A stretch of 6,799 bases of DNA from Hyphomicrobiales bacterium. Lineage in GTDB: Bacteria; Pseudomonadota; Alphaproteobacteria; Rhizobiales; JAJFHR01. How positions within the stretch are numbered: position 1 is the stretch's first letter; each line of letters opens with the position of its first letter. The translations under genes were made by a program, and so were the position numbers. The stretch is from assembly GCA_021775515.1 (NCBI GenBank), contig JAJFHR010000003.1, forward strand, positions 1 through 6,799, given 5' to 3'. The notes beneath the pieces are model-generated. The model saw only the letters and a list, made by a program, of their open reading frames with translations. It had not been told where the DNA came from and made no database searches. Shown piece after piece: positions 1 to 5,499 of the stretch.

Positions 1-444
1 GTTGACATCAATCGCATTAACATTGAACGCCGTGATGACATAAATCTGGTTTATAACCATAGTATCCGCGATAACAACGGCCCGCTGCACAAAGCAAGTT
101 TTGCGGCTGAATACGGCAGTTCCGAGGTAACAACCAGGGCACGTCCAACACTTGGCATTCCTGAAACCACAGTTGAAGATACCCGTGCATTCGTTTCCAG
201 CGATTTTGAATTCGATGCAGTTGCCCTGGCGGAGAACCTGTACTTTTCCAGCGGTGGATCAATCAGCATTGCCGATTACAAGGATTCCGCTGAAACCTAC
301 CGAGTTCTGGGTGCCCGGGCAGGGGTTGTCTGGCGTACTGAGGAGTTTGACCATTTCATGCTGTACAAGTCCCACGACTTATCCGGCGATGCAGTATTTT
401 CAGATGTTGAAGTTGTCATAATTCCCTCGCTAGCGGCAGATTAA
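1..444 (+). CDS. C-terminal part of an unidentified protein (5' end outside the window)
   Basis: Reading frame 1 is open from the first base to a TAA at 442-444, giving 147 residues with no start codon near the edge, so the gene begins upstream of the window. An open run of this length is unlikely by chance and no other frame here has a better claim. The product is acidic and polar, rich in alternating hydrophobic/polar stretches that suggest beta strands (for example around residues 90-110 and 130-145), and has no cysteine and no obvious membrane helix. It ends in IIPSLAAD. I do not recognise the family. The gene converges on the minus-strand operon and its last 29 bases overlap the 3' end of the DUF6352 gene, so the two transcripts must run into each other. 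What is seen is an open frame; function is unknown. Confidence 0.6.
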   Translation, partial: VDINRINIERRDDINLVYNHSIRDNNGPLHKASFAAEYGSSEVTTRARPTLGIPETTVEDTRAFVSSDFEFDAVALAENLYFSSGGSISIADYKDSAETYRVLGARAGVVWRTEEFDHFMLYKSHDLSGDAVFSDVEVVIIPSLAAD

Positions 445-1429
445 GAAGCAGATTCTGCGGTTTCATTTGCACCTTGTTTGCATTTGTCATTGCCAGACCC
501 AAATAGACCGGGCGCCCCCTCAGCGATAATTCTACCGCATTTTGGTCAATGATTTCGAGCCTAAAAAGCGCAACAATCTGATTGAGTTCTTCAAAACTCA
601 AGGATTTTTCCTCATATAGCGTATTCAACAGCTTGGTTGAGACCGCATCCAGCCCGATGTGCCAGGCCCATTTTTCATCATCGATTGATTGGCGCGGCTG
701 GCACCTTACTTCCAGTTGATAAAAATGCTTAATCCACGCCTCAATCACGCGGGCAAAGGCATCAAGAGCCGGTTGGGTGAATCTGAAATCGATGACGGTA
801 TCGAACTTATCACTGCGCGGCCAATAAATTTCTTTATTGTCTTCCGACAGAACGTCCAATTCAATTGACGGAGTTGGCGTATTGCTTTCGACCAGCAACT
901 GCCCAAGACCTCCGGCACCGCCAGTTTTGGCAAACATTTCTACAATTTCTTCATCGGCGAGCATAAGGCGGCCCTCATCGGTGCTGACATTTTGCTCGCG
1001 GTAAAAAATTTCGGCAACCTTGACCCTTATAGGATCATGGCAGTGGCTAAGAATATTGCGCAAGATTACTGCGACCATCTGATCGATAAAAACGGGGGGA
1101 ATTTTGATGTCACCCGATTTCATCAAATTAAGATAGGCGTTCTCAATGGTTCCGCCGCGGGTCAACATTTCCTTGAAGCCGAGAACGACATGATAGTTTT
1201 CGCGCGCATCTTCATCGGCAAATTTTGCGATTTCGGCATCATCAATCTTTACAAATGGATCGGCCATCAATTTTTCAAAAGTGGCAATCTCATTTTCACA
1301 CGATTCATCAATCGGGTGAATTTCGGGCCGCGTTAAATAAGCTCTGATAAAATCGGCTGTAACATCTAAATGTCCCTGCTGGTTTAGTGCCAACAGGTGA
1401 AAGCCGGAAGATTTCCAAAAATCAATCAT
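416..1429 (-). CDS. DUF6352 family protein
   Basis: A 337-residue protein beginning MIDFWKSSGFHLL, which matches my memory of the DUF6352 family: an N-terminal DFW-x-SSG-x-HLL motif, then a region with ADEDARENYHVVLGFK and a segment with DQMVAVILRNIL near residues 118-130. Length is close to the usual family size. No signal peptide or membrane helix is visible, so it is probably cytoplasmic; the biochemical role is not known. The frame can be read from a TTG at 1438, but homologues as I recall them start directly before the DFW motif, so I chose the ATG at 1429; the ATG at 1432 is equally readable. The start overlaps the end of the DUF6505 gene by 8 bases, implying translational coupling. It is the last gene of the operon, and its TGA lies inside the convergent plus-strand gene. 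Confidence 0.85.
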   Translation of the reverse strand: MIDFWKSSGFHLLALNQQGHLDVTADFIRAYLTRPEIHPIDESCENEIATFEKLMADPFVKIDDAEIAKFADEDARENYHVVLGFKEMLTRGGTIENAYLNLMKSGDIKIPPVFIDQMVAVILRNILSHCHDPIRVKVAEIFYREQNVSTDEGRLMLADEEIVEMFAKTGGAGGLGQLLVESNTPTPSIELDVLSEDNKEIYWPRSDKFDTVIDFRFTQPALDAFARVIEAWIKHFYQLEVRCQPRQSIDDEKWAWHIGLDAVSTKLLNTLYEEKSLSFEELNQIVALFRLEIIDQNAVELSLRGRPVYLGLAMTNANKVQMKPQNLLLNLPLAREL

Positions 1430-1904
1430 CATCCTCAACTATATTCCAAATCCTTGTGTGGGCACCATCGCTCGGCGGTTTGATGATACGAAACTCCTCA
1501 TGAATGCCACGATCATCAAGCGTCCTGGACACCGCGAAAATTGTATTAATCAGGTTATCTTTGCAAAGATCTTCTATAAATGCCGTTTCTTCCCGGGCTG
1601 CTGTTTTTGCAGCCTCCCTGTCAGGTGCTCCATATACATCAATGAGATGTTGCGAAAGCTTCGAAATCGCCAAATCATATTCATCATCGCTGATGTCACT
1701 GATTGCAACAAAGGTTGAGCGGCCAAAAGATCCAAGCCCGAGGAACCCATTGGCAAATGCTTGTTTGGTTTTTCCCGTGAGTTCGTTATCAACAACACTG
1801 CTGAACTGAAAAGCACCTGACACCGCCAGTTCATCTGCTTTGGCCGTTGTCTCATATACATAATCATCTGACGCATCAAACCGAACCACCCGCAAAAACC
1901 GCAT
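1422..1904 (-). CDS. DUF6505 family protein
   Basis: A 160-residue protein starting MRFLRVVRFDASDDYVYE. The early LR-x-x-RFD-x-SD pattern, the VSGAFQFS segment (about residues 28-35), the GFLGLGSFGRSTFV block (about 53-66) and the EETAFIEDLC helix (about 104-113) agree with what I remember of DUF6505. There is no signal peptide, no membrane segment and no recognisable catalytic motif; the chain is acidic and ends in VEDDD. Function is unknown. The gene follows the ligase-like gene after 15 bases, with a G-rich ribosome binding site (GGGGGCG) about 6 bases before the ATG, and overlaps the next gene. In this family's usual setting it travels with DUF6352 and the ligase-like protein, so a shared pathway is likely, but that is inferred from neighbourhood only. 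Confidence 0.85.
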   Translation of the reverse strand: MRFLRVVRFDASDDYVYETTAKADELAVSGAFQFSSVVDNELTGKTKQAFANGFLGLGSFGRSTFVAISDISDDEYDLAISKLSQHLIDVYGAPDREAAKTAAREETAFIEDLCKDNLINTIFAVSRTLDDRGIHEEFRIIKPPSDGAHTRIWNIVEDDD

Positions 1905-1919
1905 TTATCGCCCCCGCCC

Positions 1920-2684
1920 CTATTCGCCGCCAGCAACGGCAAAATCCCGCACACGAAGCGAAATGGTTTTTCCGGCAGAAGTTTTGAGTAGCAGATTTCC
2001 ATCGTCATCAAGGTTGAGAAAAGTTCCCTGGTAGGTGTGCCCGTCATGTTGAACAGAAATTTCTTCGCCTCGTCCCTCAGCCCGGCCAACCCAGTTTTCA
2101 TGAACCGGCCTGAAGCCCTCATCATTCCAGGTGTGTATCCAGACCAACAAATGACGACTGACTGATTCCAGTAACCGCTTGGGCGACAGGTCTCCGACCC
2201 CTTCTTCAAACAAATTGGTTTGATCAAGGTTTTCGCCCGGGTTCATGTCGTTTGGATTTCCCCGAAGAGCAATCTGGATGCCGACTACCAGCCAATCGGG
2301 TATGTCGTCATCGCCAACCCCGGCCGGCAGGGCGACTTGAGCCAGACCGATGATGGCATCATTGAGAACAAAGGACTGCGGCCAACGATAAAACACGCCA
2401 ATTTCAGGCGGTGCCAGAGCGCCAAAGGAATCACCAAAAGCCACCATGGCCGTGGGTAACATCTGCAAGGACTGGATCGTATGGGTTTCCGGTTCAAGCA
2501 CCAATGCACATTCCAGATTACGTTTTGACGGCCCCCAATAAAAATCACCGGCCTGGGCTTTGCCAGCGGCGGCATTGCGGCGGGCCAGATCAAACGGACG
2601 CGGATGTCCCTTGACGCGGATTCCGTTCAACAGCGGCGGAAAAACCGGATCGGTTGAAAAACCATCGTCCATTCCCACTGTCAT
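1920..2684 (-). CDS. Biotin/lipoate A/B protein ligase-like protein with degenerate active site
   Basis: A 254-residue protein of the biotin/lipoate ligase superfamily (the BPL_LplA_LipB_2 type). Visible landmarks: LPPLLN-like N-terminus (about 14-20), ALVLEPE (60-66), the position of the BPL KWPND motif occupied by FYRWPQSF (98-105), IPDWLVVGIQIAL (128-140), and LLESVSRHLLVWIHTW (171-186). Residues about 208-248 resemble the small beta-barrel that ends BirA-type ligases (YQGTFLNLDDDGNLLLK). The glycine/arginine-rich ATP-binding loop of true biotin ligases is absent, and the catalytic lysine and Asn-Asp of KWPND are replaced by Arg and Gln-Ser. Ordinary biotin or lipoate transfer is therefore doubtful; a binding, scaffold or altered ligase role is possible. 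No export signal, so cytoplasmic. GGTGAG precedes the chosen ATG by 3 bases; a second ATG lies at 2672. Sits between the DUF6494 and DUF6505 genes. Confidence 0.8.
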   Translation of the reverse strand: MTVGMDDGFSTDPVFPPLLNGIRVKGHPRPFDLARRNAAAGKAQAGDFYWGPSKRNLECALVLEPETHTIQSLQMLPTAMVAFGDSFGALAPPEIGVFYRWPQSFVLNDAIIGLAQVALPAGVGDDDIPDWLVVGIQIALRGNPNDMNPGENLDQTNLFEEGVGDLSPKRLLESVSRHLLVWIHTWNDEGFRPVHENWVGRAEGRGEEISVQHDGHTYQGTFLNLDDDGNLLLKTSAGKTISLRVRDFAVAGGE

Positions 2685-2726
2685 ACACTCACCATCACCA
2701 GTTAACGCCCTGTCCGATCATTGGAT

Positions 2727-2921
2727 TTATTCAAGCTCAATGTCACCCTCTACCACATGATTTAAGTCGGTTCCCTCAACACTAAGGACAACTTTGGCCT
2801 TTATGCTGCTTTGCTGGGACAAATTTCCCTCTCGCACGATTTTCTCAATCTGCTGCTGGGATGTAACACCGACTTGTTTGAGGAATTTTCGCATCGACAT
2901 ATTGAATTTTTCTTCGTTCAT
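2727..2921 (-). CDS. DUF6494 family protein
   Basis: A 64-residue soluble protein starting MNEEKFNMSMRKFLKQVGVT. The MNEE-x-FN-x-S-x-RKFLK-x-VGVTSQ opening followed by an IEK-x-VRE helix (about residues 25-31) and a C-terminal strand pair (AKVVLSVEG and HVVEGDIELE) fits the small DUF6494 family as I recall it. The frame extends upstream to an ATG at 2972, but that ATG has no ribosome binding site and the extra 17 codons fall in a hairpin; the ATG at 2921 has GGGAG 7 bases upstream and matches the family's normal start, so I use it. The charged helix-then-strands layout suggests a small cytoplasmic partner or adaptor, but function is unknown. It opens the block of four uncharacterised genes that trails the formate dehydrogenase genes. 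Confidence 0.87.
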   Translation of the reverse strand: MNEEKFNMSMRKFLKQVGVTSQQQIEKIVREGNLSQQSSIKAKVVLSVEGTDLNHVVEGDIELE

Positions 2922-2928
2922 AACGTAT

Positions 2929-2933
2929 CTCCC
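2929..2933 (-). promoter_or_regulatory. Ribosome binding site of the DUF6494 gene
   Basis: GGGAG on the minus strand, 7 bases before the ATG at 2921. It decides the start of the DUF6494 gene in favour of 2921 over the upstream ATG at 2972, which lacks any comparable site. Confidence 0.7.
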
Positions 2934-2939
2934 ATCGGT

Positions 2940-2979
2940 AAATTCATGACCGCACAGGTTGCCCGGCGGCATGAAATTT
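2940..2979 (-). repeat. Imperfect inverted repeat / mRNA hairpin in the protease-DUF6494 gap
   Basis: The arms at 2966-2979 and 2940-2953 are 14 bases each and can form 13 base pairs in three blocks (5, 4 and 4), separated by one single-base bulge on each side, closing a 12-base loop. It lies entirely in the 62-base gap between the protease stop and the DUF6494 ribosome binding site. No run of T follows on the minus strand, so it does not look like a factor-independent terminator; an RNA-stability or processing element, or a partial attenuator, is possible. Confidence 0.45.
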
Positions 2980-2983
2980 TTAA

Positions 2984-3925
2984 CTATTCTGGCACCAGTA
3001 TCTCTAAAGCAATCTCAGAATTTTTGCGTATAATTTTTAGATCAAGCTTCATGCCGGGATTAGAGGAAACAAAGGCGCTAGTGAAATCTGCCGGTATTCT
3101 GATACGCCGGGCTCCCGCGGTCAGGATAATGTCGCCGGTTTGCAGCCCGGCTTTGTCCGCCGGTGACCCCGCAGCAACATTTAGAACCACGGCGCCTAAA
3201 ACTCCAGCCTCATCGGGCGCTAAGGCGGGGTTGAGTTTGGCTCCGCTAAACTGCCATACGATGGATTTATTTTCCGCCAGCACCTTTGATGTGCGCTCTG
3301 CAAGTTGACTGGAGACCGCAAAATTTACGCCGATATTTGCATCTGACTGTTTGGTGAAAATGGCCGACAGAATACCGAGCAAAGCGCCATCGCCGGAAAT
3401 AAGGGCACCGCCGGAGGCACCGGGATTAACGGCGGCATCGGTTTGAACAAAATCCTCTATTGGATTAAAGCCAACGCCGGCCTTGTGAACGGCGGATACC
3501 ACACCGCAGGTCATCGACAAACCAAGGCCAAATGCATTGCCGATGGCACATACGGGCTCACCCAGTTTGGCCTCTCTGCCAAAGCTCAGCGGTAATAATT
3601 TTTCCTCAATGGATAAAACCGCTAAATCGGTCAATCTGTCCTGGCCGATGATTTTTGCCGGCAAAATTCGGCCATCGTAGGTCTTTACCCGTATTGACAA
3701 GGCGTTATTGATTACATGACGGGCGGTGACGATTTTGCTGCCATCCAATATAACAACGCCACTGCCCTGCGGCTCGGAAGCTCTCGAGCGCGGATTAGCC
3801 CACTCGGGCAACACACTGACAACAGAGCCCAAAACATCGGCCGGTTTTGCCAGTGCCGATACGAAAACCGTATGTTGCAGGAAACCGGAAACGGCAACAA
3901 TAAGTGCTGCCCGGAAAAGCCACAT
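2984..3925 (-). CDS. S1C-family trypsin-like serine protease with one PDZ domain (DegP/DegQ-like)
   Basis: A 313-residue exported protease. From the chosen start: signal peptide about 1-26 (ends SALA), trypsin-like domain about 35-225, single C-terminal PDZ domain about 242-312. The catalytic triad is visible: His70 in TARHV, Asp100 in LTDLAVL, Ser171 in GASGGAL (most relatives have GNSGGA). GNAFGLGLSMTCG at about 129-141 is the usual oxyanion-side loop. The only two cysteines of the mature part, 126 and 140, flank this loop and could form a disulfide in the periplasm. The family degrades or chaperones misfolded envelope proteins; a role in quality control of the neighbouring cytochromes is inference. 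The frame opens at an ATG at 3985, but that start overlaps the small-protein gene, has no ribosome binding site and buries the signal peptide, so I prefer 3925, 7 bases after the preceding stop. A weak site suggests coupled translation. Confidence 0.88.
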   Translation of the reverse strand: MWLFRAALIVAVSGFLQHTVFVSALAKPADVLGSVVSVLPEWANPRSRASEPQGSGVVILDGSKIVTARHVINNALSIRVKTYDGRILPAKIIGQDRLTDLAVLSIEEKLLPLSFGREAKLGEPVCAIGNAFGLGLSMTCGVVSAVHKAGVGFNPIEDFVQTDAAVNPGASGGALISGDGALLGILSAIFTKQSDANIGVNFAVSSQLAERTSKVLAENKSIVWQFSGAKLNPALAPDEAGVLGAVVLNVAAGSPADKAGLQTGDIILTAGARRIRIPADFTSAFVSSNPGMKLDLKIIRKNSEIALEILVPE

Positions 3926-3932
3926 TCCCACT

Positions 3933-4076
3933 TTAATTTGTGCCACTACCCAAGCGTACGTTACCACTTTGAGATTGGAACACATCCTGGGCCGACATCT
4001 TCACATTGCCCAACACGATGGATGAAACCACGGCGACAAGAGCAATCGTCAGCAGGCTTCCGACAAATGACTTCAT
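3933..4076 (-). CDS. Small single-pass membrane or exported protein, 47 residues
   Basis: An ATG at 4074-4076 opens 47 codons ending in TAA at 3933-3935. It starts MKSFVGSLLTIALV; residues 4-22 are strongly hydrophobic and followed by a polar tail of about 25 residues ending RLGSGTN. This is a signal peptide or, because no good cleavage site is visible, more likely an N-terminal anchor with the tail in the periplasm. Support for translation is strong: GAGGAG sits 8 bases before the ATG in the 18-base gap after the WD40-cytochrome gene, and the next gene's probable start is 7 bases after its stop. I do not recognise the family. Position between an exported cytochrome and a periplasmic protease suggests a small subunit or assembly partner of the redox complex, which is inference. 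Confidence 0.75.
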   Translation of the reverse strand: MKSFVGSLLTIALVAVVSSIVLGNVKMSAQDVFQSQSGNVRLGSGTN

Positions 4077-4084
4077 GGATAATT

Positions 4085-4090
4085 CTCCTC
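4085..4090 (-). promoter_or_regulatory. Ribosome binding site of the small membrane protein gene
   Basis: GAGGAG on the minus strand with an 8-base spacer to the ATG at 4076. It is one of the best ribosome binding sites in the window and fits inside the 18-base gap after the WD40-cytochrome c stop codon. It is the main reason for calling the short gene. Confidence 0.75.
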
Positions 4091-4094
4091 AAAC

Positions 4095-5489
4095 CTAGTT
4101 TACCGGCTGGGCGGCTGCCTTGCTGACAACTTTGCCGGCCTTTTCAAGATAATCAAGAAGTGCTTCACGCTCTTCTTTGCTTTGTATGCGTTGCAGGGGC
4201 ATTTTGGTGCCCGGTGTGTAGTTTTGCGGCCCCTCGTTGAACAGGCGCCCTATTGTCTCCCGGCTCCAAATAATATCCGAGTTCGTCAACGTCTTGGAAT
4301 AAGCATAGTTCGCTACCGTCCCTGCCCGTCGCCCAAAAACTTTATACAACGATGGGCCGGCCCGATTTTCACCATCTGGTGTAATTGTATGGCACACAGA
4401 ACAGCGGCGTGCAAATTGGCGCGCGCCCAAATCATCTTCATTGATGACTTGAAAGCGCCGGGGGAATTTGCTTTTTATTTCGTCAAGTTGGCTCTCGTTA
4501 TTGAAATCCCAATCTATGACGTAGTCGTCGAGACCACCGTAGAGCACTGAATCTTTGGCGCTGGAAAATGACAGCGCCCAAACCGGCCCATAAGGATCAT
4601 GAAGCTCGTGCAGTAGTGTCCAGTTTTTCATCGACCAAATGCGTATATTGCCATCGCCGCCGCTTGCCCCTGCCAAACCACGTTCGCCGGCGACAAATCC
4701 AGCCAGCACCGGACCTTTGTGTGGTTTCAATTTGCGCAGGATCTTGCCGCTTTCAATGTCCAGAATATTGACAGCGCCATCAAGCGTGCCAATAAACAAT
4801 TGCCTCGCACCAGGCAAAGTGCGCACCAGATTGATGCCCCAGCCATGATTGTAAATTGTACGCATTAATTCGCCGGTCTCAACCTGCCACATTCTCACCG
4901 TGCCGTCGTAACCACCCGAATAGAGGTATTGCCCGTCAATTGAAAATGTCAGCGAATTAATATTGCCGCGATGGCCTTTGAGGACGGCAATTTGTCGTTG
5001 TTTTTCGATATCCCACAAGCGGATGGTACTGTCCCAGGAAGCTGAGGCCGCAAATTTGCCATCCGGTGATGCCACCACATCCACAACTTTTGCTGTATGC
5101 CCCTTCAACCGGGTCACCAGCTCAAGATTTCCCAAATGCCAGATACCAACCGTGCCATCATCGCTGGCAGATAAGGCCAACGGTTTTCCCGGCACAAATT
5201 CAACCGAGTTAACCGCGCCATCATGGCCGGCAAGACGTTTGATGAGCTTTGATCCAGATTTCGAAATCGCCCAATAGATCAAGGTGTAATCGAAACTTCC
5301 GGTCAAAGCAGTGTGACCTTTGCTGGAGAGTTTGACCGACTTTACCGGCCCGCCGTGTCCGCGCAAAATACCGGCGCGAAGCATTTCAGAGGATATCAGG
5401 AACATGAGCGTAGACACACAGGCAATAGCGAGAAAATTTGCACCGCGATCATGGAAGCCTGGGTTTTGGGCACAGTATTTCCAGCGCAT
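4095..5489 (-). CDS. WD40 beta-propeller fused to a C-terminal class I cytochrome c domain
   Basis: 464 residues. A hydrophobic segment at about 17-37 is a signal peptide or membrane anchor. Seven WD40 repeats follow, beginning at about residues 44, 88, 130, 172, 214, 256 and 298: the last six are spaced exactly 42 residues apart, and the first five keep a histidine at the second position. Good examples are repeats 3 (SWDSTIRLWD) and 4 (GYDGTVRMWQ). This gives a complete seven-bladed propeller. Residues about 352-452 form a cytochrome c2-like domain: heme attachment CSVCH at 363-367, GPSLYKVFGR at 378-387 and the probable axial methionine at 430 in PGTKMPL. Heme attachment requires export, so the protein should work in the periplasm. 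It starts 8 bases after the formate dehydrogenase gamma stop, with AAGGA overlapping that stop codon. It probably carries electrons to or from the dehydrogenase; the partner is not shown by the sequence. Confidence 0.9.
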   Translation of the reverse strand: MRWKYCAQNPGFHDRGANFLAIACVSTLMFLISSEMLRAGILRGHGGPVKSVKLSSKGHTALTGSFDYTLIYWAISKSGSKLIKRLAGHDGAVNSVEFVPGKPLALSASDDGTVGIWHLGNLELVTRLKGHTAKVVDVVASPDGKFAASASWDSTIRLWDIEKQRQIAVLKGHRGNINSLTFSIDGQYLYSGGYDGTVRMWQVETGELMRTIYNHGWGINLVRTLPGARQLFIGTLDGAVNILDIESGKILRKLKPHKGPVLAGFVAGERGLAGASGGDGNIRIWSMKNWTLLHELHDPYGPVWALSFSSAKDSVLYGGLDDYVIDWDFNNESQLDEIKSKFPRRFQVINEDDLGARQFARRCSVCHTITPDGENRAGPSLYKVFGRRAGTVANYAYSKTLTNSDIIWSRETIGRLFNEGPQNYTPGTKMPLQRIQSKEEREALLDYLEKAGKVVSKAAAQPVN

Positions 5490-5494
5490 GTTTG

Positions 5495-5499
5495 TCCTT
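5495..5499 (-). promoter_or_regulatory. Ribosome binding site of the WD40-cytochrome c gene
   Basis: AAGGA on the minus strand, 5 bases before the ATG at 5489. It overlaps the TAA stop of the formate dehydrogenase gamma gene, a layout that usually means coupled translation and a fixed ratio of the two products. Confidence 0.65.

Noticed and set aside
448..458. Short palindrome just after the plus-strand stop codon, considered as a terminator
   Set aside because: Only a 4-base stem with a 3-base loop can form, and no proper T tract follows on either strand.
992..1336. 114-residue plus-strand open frame antisense to the DUF6352 gene
   Set aside because: No recognisable family, and the opposite strand carries a complete recognised protein.
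1574..2227. 217-residue minus-strand open frame overlapping the ligase-like and DUF6505 genes
   Set aside because: It crosses the gap between two recognised families in another frame, and its translation is rich in Met, Cys, Trp and Arg with no recognisable domain: a shadow frame.
2811..3308. 165-residue plus-strand open frame antisense to the DUF6494 and protease genes
   Set aside because: It lies opposite well-supported genes and spans their gap; no domain and no ribosome binding site that I could see.
3716..4126. 136-residue plus-strand open frame opposite the protease start and the small-protein gene
   Set aside because: The opposite strand has a signal peptide, a strong ribosome binding site and consistent gene spacing; this translation is low-complexity Arg/Pro/Thr-rich shadow sequence.
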